Source: Coriobacteriia bacterium (GTDB taxonomy: Bacteria; Actinomycetota; Coriobacteriia; Anaerosomatales; JAAXUF01). From it: DNA of 35,451 nucleotides. The notes beneath the pieces are model-generated. The model was given only the letters and a program-made list of their open reading frames with translations. It was not told the origin of the DNA and did not search any database. The stretch is from positions 1 to 35,451 of the forward strand of contig JAAXUF010000015.1 in NCBI GenBank assembly GCA_013336165.1. The letters run 5' to 3'. This document shows, piece by piece, positions 25,845 through 34,185 of this stretch. A program made the position numbers and the translations under genes. How positions within the stretch are numbered: the stretch's first letter is position 1; the number at the start of each line of letters is the position of its first letter.

Positions 25845-26996
25845 ATGCTGAGGCCGCGCCGCAGCCCACGCATCCGTATGCCCGCAGACGCCACTCCCAA
25901 GCTGATACGCTCCGATGGCGGCGTCCGCGACATTCGCGAGGCACAGCGCCGAGGCGCCACCGATGACGCCGAGATGCACTGGGGTTCCCGAGAAGGCACT
26001 GCAGCCCCGGAGAAGCAGCGCCACGGCGGAAGCCGGACCCCTTTCGCGCAGGTCGACGCACGCCCGCAGCGCGGCGTGAACTCGCGACCCCGCTCCGGCA
26101 CCAACAGCCGCCTCTCGCCCGTGCGCGACGCCGGCGTCGCCGTCAGCGGCCGAGGCGACCGTCAGCGGACCGCCCGTCAGCGCGCCGTTCGCCGCAACCT
26201 CCTGGTTGCCGCGATCCTAGTAGTCTGTGTGGGTGTGATCATCACAGGATGGCGCTACGCTTCCGATCGCAATGCGGCCGCAAGTCCGCTCTCAACGCTC
26301 GGCGCACTGTTCTCGGCAGACGCATCGGCCACGACTAACGCCAAGGCGGCCGTCGTCAAGGCTCCTGATCCCACGCCGCTCTTCGCGGCGTACGGCGACG
26401 TCCAGATTCGGGTACCCGTGGCGCTCGCGCAGCTCAATGAGGTCATGTTCCATCAGGCGTCGTACTCCTACGCGCTGCATATGACCACGACGCTGCCCGA
26501 CGCCAATCTCAACGCCGCAGCCAACAGCAAAGGCACCACCCGCGACATCAGTACACAGCCGAAGGACGCAAGCGCGGTTCTTGTCGGCCAAGTGATTCGC
26601 GTGTGGCGCACAGGACGCACCGGCAAGCCCGACACCTCGGTGGACGTGGGGGCGTTGGCAGGGACGCAAGTGCTCGCGCCTGTGACCGGAACCGTCGTCA
26701 AAATCAAGGCGTACAAGCTCTACAGTAAATACGACGACTTCGAGATCCACATCCAACCCGACGGTCACCCCGAGCTTGATGTCGTGATGATCCACGTCAC
26801 CGACATCACTGCGACGCAGGGAATGCGAGTCGAGGCGGGAGTCACCCCGATTGCGGCGGTTCGCCTGCTCTCGAATCAGCTGCACGATCAGCTCGCCGAC
26901 TACAGCACGGGAACCGGTGACCACGTCCACATCCAAGTCAACGACGCGAACTTCCCCGGCTACAAGGGCCTGCAGGACGCGGTGGAAGCCGAGTAG
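25845..26996 (+). CDS. Membrane-anchored protein with degenerate LytM/M23-like domain
   Basis: Up to 383 aa. Residues about 1-115 are basic, low-complexity and probably disordered in the cytoplasm. One transmembrane helix follows (NLLVAAILVVCVGVIITGW), then an extracytoplasmic region. The last 130 residues resemble the LytM fold: VDVGALAGTQVLAPVTGTVVKI, then GMRVEAGVTPIA, then GTGDHVHIQV. The HVHI pair of M23 peptidases is kept, but the first zinc motif (H-x3-D) is not seen, so it is probably not an active peptidase; divisome EnvC-type regulators show similar loss. The start is uncertain: ATG at 25845 or 25878, neither with a good ribosome-binding site. It converges on the DUF951 gene. Confidence 0.75.
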   Translation: MLRPRRSPRIRMPADATPKLIRSDGGVRDIREAQRRGATDDAEMHWGSREGTAAPEKQRHGGSRTPFAQVDARPQRGVNSRPRSGTNSRLSPVRDAGVAVSGRGDRQRTARQRAVRRNLLVAAILVVCVGVIITGWRYASDRNAAASPLSTLGALFSADASATTNAKAAVVKAPDPTPLFAAYGDVQIRVPVALAQLNEVMFHQASYSYALHMTTTLPDANLNAAANSKGTTRDISTQPKDASAVLVGQVIRVWRTGRTGKPDTSVDVGALAGTQVLAPVTGTVVKIKAYKLYSKYDDFEIHIQPDGHPELDVVMIHVTDITATQGMRVEAGVTPIAAVRLLSNQLHDQLADYSTGTGDHVHIQVNDANFPGYKGLQDAVEAE

Positions 26997-27029
26997 CCCG
27001 AAAGCCGCAGCCGGTCGACATCTGCCTCT

Positions 27030-27233
27030 CTACTCGTCCCCGCGCTCCAAGAACCCTCGAAACCGCCTGTCGAACTCCGAGCGCACAAGCATGACCTTGC
27101 GGTCGCATCCTCGGCAGCGCAGCCCGATGTCGGCGCCGACGCGGACGATCTCCCACTCGTTCACACCACACGGATGCGGCTTCTTCAGTTTCACAACATC
27201 GCCCATCTTCACGGGCGTGATCGGTATCGTCAT
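27030..27233 (-). CDS. DUF951 family protein
   Basis: 67 aa. The family pattern is complete: GDVVKLKKPHPCGVNEWEIVRVGADIGLRCRGCDRKVML. Three Cys (PCG and CRGC) may bind a metal. DUF951 proteins are small, conserved in Firmicutes and Actinobacteria, often near ychF or parB-like genes, and have no established function; a nucleic-acid-binding role has been suggested from the fold. Start ATG with GGAGGTGA upstream. Divergent from the ACT-domain gene. Confidence 0.9.
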   Translation of the reverse strand: MTIPITPVKMGDVVKLKKPHPCGVNEWEIVRVGADIGLRCRGCDRKVMLVRSEFDRRFRGFLERGDE

Positions 27234-27425
27234 CGGCTCACCTCCGGGACCATCATGCTATGCGCATCTTAACCGCATCAAAATCCCGACCAAACCGCAG
27301 GTCACATCCCCGCTACGGCCGCCAGTGCGGTATAAGGAGTATAGCGCCGCGGCACACCACCTGCGCCTGCCGGCCGCAAGGATTGTCCACGCGAAGATCT
27401 CACCATTGAACCAGGAAGGACGCGC

Positions 27426-27701
27426 ATGCGAACCCCCGCCATCCTGTCGGTTCTCGGCGAAGACCGGGTCGGCATCGTCGCCGCGATATCGAGCGTGCTC
27501 GCTGAAGCGCACGCCAACATCGAGGACATCCGCCAGACCATCATCGACGGCATCTTCTCGATGACGATGCTCGTTACCGTCGACGAGAACTCAACCGCCT
27601 TCGACGCGCTCCAGCGCCGCCTCGCCGAGACCGCCGAGGACCTCGGTCTGCAGATCACTCTCCAGCGCGAAGACGTCTTCCGCTACATGCATCGCATCTA
27701 G
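27426..27701 (+). CDS. ACT domain protein (UPF0237 family)
   Basis: 91 aa, a single ACT domain: AILSVLGEDRVGIVAAISSVLAEAHANIEDIRQTIIDGIFSMTMLVTVDE. ACT domains bind amino acids or similar ligands and regulate partner proteins. In many Gram-positives this gene lies directly before a UPF0210 gene; here the UPF0210 gene (29413-30777) follows only after a luxR-type gene. Start ATG with AGGAAGGA upstream. The ligand is unknown. Confidence 0.93.
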   Translation: MRTPAILSVLGEDRVGIVAAISSVLAEAHANIEDIRQTIIDGIFSMTMLVTVDENSTAFDALQRRLAETAEDLGLQITLQREDVFRYMHRI

Positions 27702-27770
27702 CTAGGCTGGACTCTCCGCGAAGTGTCTCGGCGATGAACCGGATGCGCCCGATGGGAAACCCACGGGCTT

Positions 27771-27779
27771 TGCTATACT
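27771..27779 (+). promoter_or_regulatory. Extended -10 element of luxR copy 2
   Basis: TGCTATACT, an extended -10 hexamer (TGn plus TATACT) 52 bases before the ATG at 27831. No clear -35, which extended -10 promoters can do without. It indicates that this gene has its own promoter although the ACT gene lies upstream on the same strand. Confidence 0.5.
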
Positions 27780-27798
27780 CAGTGCTCGCCGAACTTTC

Positions 27799-27814
27799 AC
27801 TTGTCGCGACAAGT
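27799..27814. promoter_or_regulatory. Palindrome in the leader of luxR copy 2
   Basis: ACTTGTCGCGACAAGT, a perfect 16-base palindrome located roughly 13-28 bases downstream of the expected transcription start and just before the ribosome-binding site. A candidate autoregulatory operator. As RNA it could also form a short hairpin near the GGGAG site. Confidence 0.5.
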
Positions 27815-27830
27815 CGGGAGCTATAACACT

Positions 27831-29273
27831 ATGGCTATCAGGCAGGGAGTTGAAAGGCGCTCGCCCGGATACTCTGCCGCTGCCTCGATAGTCATCATCG
27901 CTCTTGGCATTGCGAGCTTCCGCGCGTCAGCTACGAGCATGTTCAAGTATGACGCGGACATGGGAACCCAGTTCTCCTACGCGCTCTCGATGCTCGTGCA
28001 AGTCGTTGCCGTGATCAGTGTCATCGCCTTCAGCGACCGCCTTCTGAAATCGAGAAGGGCTCTCGCTCTTGTCTTCTGGGGATCATTGGCAATCGTGCTA
28101 GCCGGGACATCGTTGGTCCTGCTATCTCTGGATCTGGATCCAGCCTCTTCAACGCTAGCCTACGACGCCGGAGTGGCCCTGTCCGGCGCGGGAAGTGCCG
28201 CAGCATTGCTGGGATGGGGCACAAGCTTCTGCTCCTTGGCGCCACGACAGTCCGCGGTTGCAGTATGCTTGGGCTTCTTCATTCACAGCATTCTGGCCTG
28301 CCTGTTCGATGTGCTTCCCAAGGCCTTCACGCTGTATTCGGTTTTCGTCTTCCCGATAATCGCGTCGACGCTTCTCGCCTATTACTACTATTCGCGCAAA
28401 GAGAGCATCCGACTCTACTCCACGCGGACGGCGAGCCTCTCCCCGTCTCAGTTGCCGTGGGGCATCATCTCGCTCCTGGTGCTGTGCTACCTGACGAGCA
28501 GCGTGTTGAGCGTGATCGTTTCGGGTCTCACAACCCCCATGACGGCCCTCTTGCAGCCGCTCGTCTTCGGTGTCAGTTTGGGCATCGTGTGCCTTTGGAT
28601 CTACGCCCTCAAGAGGGATGATCCTGAGAGCCTGTGGCCAATGTTCGTTTTGGGCTTGTTGGGGTGTCTGCTCATCTATCTGACATCTTGGCCGAGTGAC
28701 TCCAGCCTCCTGGTAGGCCTCATGGCCACCATGAAGCAATGGAGCATGATGTTTTATTGGGTGCTGCTTGCCGTGCTGATCTACCAACTCGGATTGTCGC
28801 CCGTTGTCTTCTTCGGACTGGGAAACCTCCTAATCGGTTCCGTCGGCAGGCTGATAGTTGAATTCAGTATGTCCTCGGTTGACGGCACCCAGGCGACCTT
28901 ATCGGCGACGTTCTTCACGTCCTTGATTGCGGTCTTCGCTTTCCTTATCGTCGTCGCCGCATTCTATGCACTCAAGTCCAAGAGATCTCTCATTCCGGAC
29001 AAGCGGGCGCCCGAAGCCGGCTCCAACATCGAGGAGGCCATGAACCACATCGCCCAAGAATACTGTCTATCCAAACGAGAGATCGAAGTCGTCGGCTTTC
29101 TTGTGCGGGGATACACGTTTGGTCAGATGGGCAAGGAGATGTTCCTTTCGATCGACACGGTCCGCTCCTACAGCAAGACCCTCTATAGGAAACTCGGAAT
29201 CCACAAGAAGCAAGAGTTGTATTCACTGATCGAGCAGCGGGCGGGCTCCCATTTGACCGAAACGGTGAGGTAG
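27831..29273 (+). CDS. LuxR-type regulator with polytopic membrane domain (copy 2)
   Basis: 480 aa from the ATG at 27831, which has GGGAG 10 bases upstream; an in-frame TTG at 27801 lies inside the palindrome and is less likely. About twelve hydrophobic segments, then a LuxR HTH at about 412-470 (LSKREIEVVGFLVRG, QMGKEMFLSIDTVRSYSKTLYRKLGI). It shares motifs with copy 1: ALGIASFR near the start, a Trp-Gly pair before a Cys-Ser (LLGWGTSFCSL), YALKRDDPESLWPMF and VVFFGLGNLL. The two are clear paralogues but diverged. A one-component membrane sensor; ligand unknown. It sits between the ACT and UPF0210 genes. Confidence 0.9.
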   Translation: MAIRQGVERRSPGYSAAASIVIIALGIASFRASATSMFKYDADMGTQFSYALSMLVQVVAVISVIAFSDRLLKSRRALALVFWGSLAIVLAGTSLVLLSLDLDPASSTLAYDAGVALSGAGSAAALLGWGTSFCSLAPRQSAVAVCLGFFIHSILACLFDVLPKAFTLYSVFVFPIIASTLLAYYYYSRKESIRLYSTRTASLSPSQLPWGIISLLVLCYLTSSVLSVIVSGLTTPMTALLQPLVFGVSLGIVCLWIYALKRDDPESLWPMFVLGLLGCLLIYLTSWPSDSSLLVGLMATMKQWSMMFYWVLLAVLIYQLGLSPVVFFGLGNLLIGSVGRLIVEFSMSSVDGTQATLSATFFTSLIAVFAFLIVVAAFYALKSKRSLIPDKRAPEAGSNIEEAMNHIAQEYCLSKREIEVVGFLVRGYTFGQMGKEMFLSIDTVRSYSKTLYRKLGIHKKQELYSLIEQRAGSHLTETVR

Positions 29274-29412
29274 AGCACGCCTTCGTTGACCGGACGTCGA
29301 GTGGTGCAAACCAGCCGGATCTGTGAAAGACTGTCGCTTAGAGGACTCCGCTTCTCAAGGACTCTCGACTCATGCACTCTTGTCGGCCCACCCCCGCCCA
29401 GGAGGTTTACTC

Positions 29413-30777
29413 GTGTACATCTCGCCCGAGGAAGTCGTCGAGACACTCACGATGATCACGCAGCAGCATCTCGACGTCCGCACTGTCACGCTCGGCCTCT
29501 CGCTCTCCGGCTGCGCGCATGAAGACGTCGACGTCATGGCGCGCCGCATCTACGACCGCGTCACCATCGCCGCCCAGCGCCTCGTCCCAGTCGCCGAGCA
29601 GATCGAGCGCGAGTACGGCATCCCCATCGTCAACAAGCGCATCGCCGTCACCCCGATCGCGCAGCTCGCCGCGGCCACCGCTGCCGAGGACCTCACCCCG
29701 CTCGCCATCACACTCGACCGCGCGGCGCTCGAGGTGGGCGTGAACTTCATCGGCGGGTTCTCGGCGCTCGTGCAGAAGGGTATCGGCGACGGCGATCGCC
29801 GCCTCATCGCCTCGATGCCGCAGGCACTGGCCACAACCGAGCGCGTCTGCGCCTCCGTCAACGTCGCCTCGACGCGTGCCGGCATCAACATGGACGCCGT
29901 GCTCCTCATGGCGCAGACGGTGCTCGCAGCTGCACACGCCACCGCCGACCGCGACAGCATCGCATGCGCCAAGCTCGTCATCTTCGCCAACATGGTCGAG
30001 GACAACCCGTTCATGGCCGGCGCCGTCCACGGCTCGGGCGAAGCCGACGCCGTCATCAATGTCGGCATCTCCGGCCCTGGCGTCGTGCGCGCCATCATCG
30101 CCGCGATGCCGCAGGACGCCGACATGACCGCCGTCGCCGAGGCCATCAAAGCCACAGCCTTCAAGATCACCCGCGTCGGCGAGCTCGTCGCACGCGAGGC
30201 AGCCGGGCGTCTCGGCGTGGCGCGCGGCATCGTCGACCTCTCGCTCGCCCCCACCCCCGCCGAAGGCGATTCCGTCGCCGAGATCATCGAGGCGATGGGC
30301 GTCGGCCGCTGCGGGGGACCGGGCACGACCGCCGCGCTCGCGCTCCTGAACGACGCCGTCAAGAAGGGCGGTGCCATGGGCACGAGTTCCATCGGCGGCC
30401 TCTCGGGCGCCTTCATCCCCGTCTCCGAGGACGCCGGCATGATCCGCGCCGCCGAGTGCGGAGCGCTTTCGATCGAGAAGCTAGAGGCGATGACGGCCGT
30501 GTGCTCCGTCGGCCTCGACATGATCGCGATCCCCGGCGACACCACGCCCGAGACGATCGCAGGCATCATCGCCGACGAGTGCGCCATCGGCGTCATCAAC
30601 TCGAAGACCACAGCCGTGCGCCTGATCCCGGCGATCGGCAAGAGTGTGGGCGACCGCGTGAGCTTCGGCGGGCTGCTCGGCGAGGCGCCGGTCATGGCGG
30701 TCAACAGCTGGGCCGGCACCGTCTTCGCGCACCGCGGCGGAAGATTCCCCGCGCCGTTGGGGAGTCTGAGGAACTAG
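29413..30777 (+). CDS. UPF0210/DUF711 (PFL family) protein
   Basis: 454 aa from a GTG at 29413 preceded by AGGAGG; the frame is open 30 codons further but without support. The family pattern is clear: the N-terminal [26 protein letters not shown], then [49 protein letters not shown] and [15 protein letters not shown]. The fold is related to pyruvate formate-lyase/ribonucleotide-reductase-like barrels, but no glycyl-radical motif is present and the function is not known. Its usual partner, the ACT protein, is encoded at 27426-27701, separated here by luxR copy 2. Confidence 0.93.
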   Translation: MYISPEEVVETLTMITQQHLDVRTVTLGLSLSGCAHEDVDVMARRIYDRVTIAAQRLVPVAEQIEREYGIPIVNKRIAVTPIAQLAAATAAEDLTPLAITLDRAALEVGVNFIGGFSALVQKGIGDGDRRLIASMPQALATTERVCASVNVASTRAGINMDAVLLMAQTVLAAAHATADRDSIACAKLVIFANMVEDNPFMAGAVHGSGEADAVINVGISGPGVVRAIIAAMPQDADMTAVAEAIKATAFKITRVGELVAREAAGRLGVARGIVDLSLAPTPAEGDSVAEIIEAMGVGRCGGPGTTAALALLNDAVKKGGAMGTSSIGGLSGAFIPVSEDAGMIRAAECGALSIEKLEAMTAVCSVGLDMIAIPGDTTPETIAGIIADECAIGVINSKTTAVRLIPAIGKSVGDRVSFGGLLGEAPVMAVNSWAGTVFAHRGGRFPAPLGSLRN

Positions 30778-30784
30778 GCGCTGC

Positions 30785-31531
30785 CTAGATACCTACAGTC
30801 TCCCTGAACTCCCGCACTTGTCGGCGTGCCACTGGGATGTGTGTCTCATCGCGGTCGGCCGCCACCACGTAGTAGCAGCCGTCCTGCCGCACGATCTCCT
30901 TGACCTTGTTCAGGTTCACCAGATAGCTGCGGTGCACGCGCGTGAACGCGTCGTGCGCGTACTTCTCCTCAAGCTCTCCGAGTGTGGTGTCGACGAGGTA
31001 CTGGTTCTCGTAGGTGTGCGCGTATGTCGACTTGTGCCTCGCCGAGAGAAAGACGATGTCGCTTGTGTTCAGCAGCACCATGCGACCGCCCTTGCGCACC
31101 GGCAGTTTGCGGAACTCCGAGTCGCCAACGCCCGTCTCGGCATGCACGCGGCCCAGGCCGCGCACGAGGCTTTCGATCCGAGCGGCGAGTTCGGCGACGC
31201 TGAACGGCTTGTTCACGTACTGCTGCACGCCCTGGCGAAACGCGAGGATCTTCGCGAGTTCCTCGGTCTTGGCGGAAAGCATGATGACTGGCAGCGTCGC
31301 CGTGAGCGGGTTGCTGCGGATGTCCATGAGTGTCATCCAGCCATCCACCCGCGGCATTATGATGTCGAGGACGACCACGTCGATGTGGTCCCTGCCGATA
31401 AGCTCAATAGCCTCGGCACCGTCGGCGGCCCCAAAGACGCGCATACCCTCGGCCTCAAGGCCTATGCGCGCCATCTCTACGATCTCCGCGTCGTCATCGA
31501 CGACGAGAACGTGAATTGGGTCTTCGGTCAC
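30785..31531 (-). CDS. LytTR-type response regulator
   Basis: About 248 aa from a GTG at 31531 with GGGGAG 7 bases upstream. The N-terminal receiver domain has acidic residues at 12-14, the phosphoacceptor Asp56 (VVVLDIIMPRVDG) and the NKPFS lysine. The C-terminal LytTR DNA-binding domain includes IVFLSARHKSTYAHT, VDTTLGELEEKY and FTRVHRSYLVNLNKV. A transcription factor activated by phosphorylation. No histidine kinase gene is in the window, so it is an orphan. It is 130 bases downstream of nfnB on the same strand and probably has its own promoter. Confidence 0.93.
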   Translation of the reverse strand: MTEDPIHVLVVDDDAEIVEMARIGLEAEGMRVFGAADGAEAIELIGRDHIDVVVLDIIMPRVDGWMTLMDIRSNPLTATLPVIMLSAKTEELAKILAFRQGVQQYVNKPFSVAELAARIESLVRGLGRVHAETGVGDSEFRKLPVRKGGRMVLLNTSDIVFLSARHKSTYAHTYENQYLVDTTLGELEEKYAHDAFTRVHRSYLVNLNKVKEIVRQDGCYYVVAADRDETHIPVARRQVREFRETVGI

Positions 31532-31580
31532 CGTTCGCTCCCCTGCACCATCCGACTGGAATACAATACCCGCCAAACGC

Positions 31581-31597
31581 ACGGTAAGTCATACCGT
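31581..31597. promoter_or_regulatory. Inverted repeat upstream of the LytTR regulator gene
   Basis: ACGGTA and TACCGT arms separated by 5 bases, 50-66 bases before the GTG start, between nfnB and the regulator. GTTTG-like words flank both arms (minus strand CAAACGG and GTGCGTTTGG). A possible autoregulatory site. Confidence 0.35.
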
Positions 31598-31660
31598 TTG
31601 TCGGCGCAGTGTGTAGGATTGTACCCCAGCGGAGCACAAGCGGACCGCATTCACCGCGGA

Positions 31661-33118
31661 TTATTGCGCCGTTTTCGTCTCTCGCAGCCAGCAATCCATC
31701 GCAGCCGCCGCTTTCTTGCCGGCTCCCATCGCCTTGATCACCGTCGCCGAGCCGGTCACGATGTCTCCGCCCGCGTACACGCCGGGCACACTCGTTGCGC
31801 CGTCCTCGCCGGTGACGATGTAACCGCGCTTGGTGACCTCGACCCCCGGCGCCGCCCGCGTGAGTAGCGGGTTGGCCCGCGTTCCCACCGCGACAATCAC
31901 CGTGTCGCACTCGATCGTGAACTCGCTGCCGGCCACGCACACCGGTGACCTGCGCCCGCTGGCGTCCGGCTCGCCCAGCTCCATCCGCGTGACCACGATG
32001 CCGGTCACCCAACCGTCATGTCCCACGATCGCCGACGGCGCGCACAGCATCTTGAACTCGATGCCTTCCTCGGCGGCGTGATGGACTTCCTCCTTGCGCG
32101 CGGGCATCTCCTCGGCGGTTCGGCGGTAGACGAGGAAGACCTCCTCGGCGCCGAGGCGAAGCGCCGTCCTCGCCGAGTCCATCGCGACGTTACCACCGCC
32201 CACGACGGCGACCTTGCGGCCGCGCCACACGGGCGTGTCGGCCTTAGCCGGAAACTCGTAGGCACGCATCAGGTTCACGCGCGTCAGGAACTCGTTCGCC
32301 GAGTACACGCCGTTGAAGTTCTCCCCAGGTATGCCGAGAAACATCGGCAGCCCGGCCCCGGAGCCGATGAAGACGGCGTCGAAGCCCTCCTCGGTCATGA
32401 GCTCGGGCACGTCGACCAGCTGACCGACGACGGAGTTGGTGCGCATCTCCACGCCGAGAGCCGAAAGCGTCTCGATCTCGGCCTCGACGATGCGCTTGGG
32501 CAGGCGGAACTCAGGGATGCCGTAGGAAAGCACGCCACCGGGCGCGTGCAGCGATTCGAGGATGGTGACCTGATGGCCGAGCTGCGCGAGTTCGCCCGCA
32601 CACGCCAGCCCCGCTGGCCCGCTGCCCACGACCGCGCAGCGCAGTCCGGATGCGGGCGCGACCGTCGGCACGCAGCGGTGCGCCAGCTCGCACGCAACAT
32701 CCGTGTCGCCGAGAAAGCGCTCGAGCCGCCCGATGGCGACCGCCTCGCCGCGCTTCGCGAGCACGCACGACGCCTCGCACTGCTCCTCCTGCGGGCAGAC
32801 GCGCCCACACACGGCCGGCAGCGCGTTGCGCTCTTTGAGCACGGCCACGCCACGCGGCAGATCGCCGTCGATGATCGCGCCGATGAATGACTTGATGTCG
32901 ATGCCGACCGGACATCCCTGCTGACACGTCGGGTTCGCGCACTGCAGGCAGCGCTGAGCCTCACCCATCGCCTGCTCGGCCGAGTAGCCTAGGCCCACCT
33001 CGGCGAAGGTGTCGCGGCGCTCGCGCGGGTCGCGCTCGGGCATCGGCGTACGCGGAGCACGCGACGGCTTGCGGCGCTCAGGCACGGACATGGGCGCGGC
33101 GTCTTCTAGTGGCGGCAT
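31661..33118 (-). CDS. nfnB: NfnB: NADPH-binding large subunit of NADH-dependent ferredoxin:NADP+ oxidoreductase (GltA-like)
   Basis: 485 aa, cytoplasmic. Related to the glutamate synthase small subunit. N-terminal cluster cysteines are in RCLQCANPTCQQGCPVGIDI and VCGRVCPQEEQCEASC (two 4Fe-4S). An FAD fold follows (CAVVGSGPAGLACAGELA), an NADPH fold (VAVVGGGNVAMDSARTALRLGA), then YRRTAEEMPARKEEV and the GDIVTGSATVIKAMGAGKKAA tail. With NfnA it uses reduced ferredoxin and NADH together to make NADPH by flavin-based bifurcation. The ATG at 33118 has AGGAG upstream and overlaps the nfnA end by 13 bases. No GltB large subunit is nearby, which supports Nfn over glutamate synthase. Confidence 0.9.
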   Translation of the reverse strand: MPPLEDAAPMSVPERRKPSRAPRTPMPERDPRERRDTFAEVGLGYSAEQAMGEAQRCLQCANPTCQQGCPVGIDIKSFIGAIIDGDLPRGVAVLKERNALPAVCGRVCPQEEQCEASCVLAKRGEAVAIGRLERFLGDTDVACELAHRCVPTVAPASGLRCAVVGSGPAGLACAGELAQLGHQVTILESLHAPGGVLSYGIPEFRLPKRIVEAEIETLSALGVEMRTNSVVGQLVDVPELMTEEGFDAVFIGSGAGLPMFLGIPGENFNGVYSANEFLTRVNLMRAYEFPAKADTPVWRGRKVAVVGGGNVAMDSARTALRLGAEEVFLVYRRTAEEMPARKEEVHHAAEEGIEFKMLCAPSAIVGHDGWVTGIVVTRMELGEPDASGRRSPVCVAGSEFTIECDTVIVAVGTRANPLLTRAAPGVEVTKRGYIVTGEDGATSVPGVYAGGDIVTGSATVIKAMGAGKKAAAAMDCWLRETKTAQ

Positions 33119-33945
33119 TTGCAGCTCCTGGTGAACTCGGCATCGGCGTCACGCTCGTCCTCGGTGTAGACGCGCTGGCGGCTCATCAGCTCTTCCCAGT
33201 CGACCGCGTGCCCATCGAAGTCGGGACCTTCCACGCAGCCGAACTTGGTGACTCCGTCGATCGAGACGCGGCACGCGCCGCACATTCCGGTGCCGTCCAC
33301 CATGATCGGGTTCAAGGACACCGTCGTCGGCACACCGAATTCCTTCGTAGTCGCGGCACAAAACTTCATCATAATTGCGGGACCGACCGCGAAGGCAGCG
33401 TCGATCGCACCGGCCTCGCACAGCTCCTTGAGCGGGTGCGTGACGAGCCCCTTGCGCCCGGCAGTTCCGTCGTCGGTGACGACGATGAGTTCCTTGAGCG
33501 GCAACGCACGAAGCTGTTCTTCGAGCACCAGCAGGTCGGCCGTCCTCGCGCCGAGAATCACGGTGACCTCGGCTCCGGCCTCGGCCATCGCACGCGCGAC
33601 CGGGTACGCCACCGCCGCGCCCACGCCGCCGCCTACGATCGCGACGCGCCCCACTCCCTCGACGTGCGTCGGCACGCCGAGCGGCCCGACGACATCGGCG
33701 AGTGAGTCCCCCACCTCCATGTGCGCGAGTTGGTGTGTTGTCTTGCCGACACGCATGAAGATGAAGCGGACCCAGCCTTCCTCGGCGGACCAGTCGGAAA
33801 ACGTCAGGGGGATGCGCTCGCCGGATGCGTCCGCCCGCACCATGAGAAACTGGCCCGCACGGGCTTTCCTAGCGATGCGCGGCGCTTCGACACCCATCTC
33901 ATAGACGGTGTCTGACAGCTGGCGTTTGTGGACGATACGGAACAT
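33106..33945 (-). CDS. nfnA: NfnA: FAD/2Fe-2S small subunit of NADH-dependent ferredoxin:NADP+ oxidoreductase
   Basis: 279 aa from the ATG at 33945, directly behind GGAGG. A member of the dihydroorotate dehydrogenase electron-transfer/sulfide dehydrogenase family. Seen: the FAD-binding region (KARAGQFLMVRADASGERIPLTF), the NAD fold (VAIVGGGVGAAVAYPVARAMAEAGAEV), and a 2Fe-2S site near the C-terminus (GTGMCGACRV, then KFGCVEGPDFDGH). The clustering with nfnB and the Cys pattern match Nfn. Related pairs act as sulfide dehydrogenase or ferredoxin:NADP reductase, so the exact reaction is inferred. Confidence 0.9.
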   Translation of the reverse strand: MFRIVHKRQLSDTVYEMGVEAPRIARKARAGQFLMVRADASGERIPLTFSDWSAEEGWVRFIFMRVGKTTHQLAHMEVGDSLADVVGPLGVPTHVEGVGRVAIVGGGVGAAVAYPVARAMAEAGAEVTVILGARTADLLVLEEQLRALPLKELIVVTDDGTAGRKGLVTHPLKELCEAGAIDAAFAVGPAIMMKFCAATTKEFGVPTTVSLNPIMVDGTGMCGACRVSIDGVTKFGCVEGPDFDGHAVDWEELMSRQRVYTEDERDADAEFTRSCKCRH

Positions 33946-33998
33946 GTTCCTCCGATGCGGTCGCGGCTTCTTTCTTGCGCTGGTCGCAGTGTCGCAAC

Positions 33999-34004
33999 AG
34001 TATA
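33999..34004 (-). promoter_or_regulatory. Putative -10 element of nfnA-nfnB
   Basis: TATACT within TATATACTG on the minus strand, 54 bases before the nfnA start. A good -10, no convincing -35. It is divergent from the promoter at 34086-34115. Confidence 0.4.
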
Positions 34005-34085
34005 TATCGGCCCGCTCCGGTCGGCCGCAGGCGTGGGGCGAGCGGTGCAAAGCAAGCGGCAAACGTGCCGACTGGCGGGGCGCGT

Positions 34086-34115
34086 TTGTATCTTACGCAA
34101 GGCGACTGCTATTAT
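34086..34115 (+). promoter_or_regulatory. Putative promoter of the secreted M23 peptidase gene
   Basis: TTGTAT (34086-34091), an 18-base spacer, and TATTAT (34110-34115) preceded by TGC, an extended -10. The leader would be about 65 bases. The remainder of 33946-34185 shows no gene. Confidence 0.5.
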
Positions 34116-34185
34116 TAGTCAGAATTGCGCCTTCCGGAGGCCACACACACCCTACGCAGCAGCCCCACCGGAGGAACTACAAGAT

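Noticed and set aside
25588-26061. Minus-strand frames of 94-157 codons opposite the 5' part of the LytM-like gene
   Set aside because: No ribosome-binding site or recognised domain. They overlap the basic N-terminal region of the plus-strand gene and the reductase B promoter, so they are more likely shadows, although the plus-strand start is itself uncertain.
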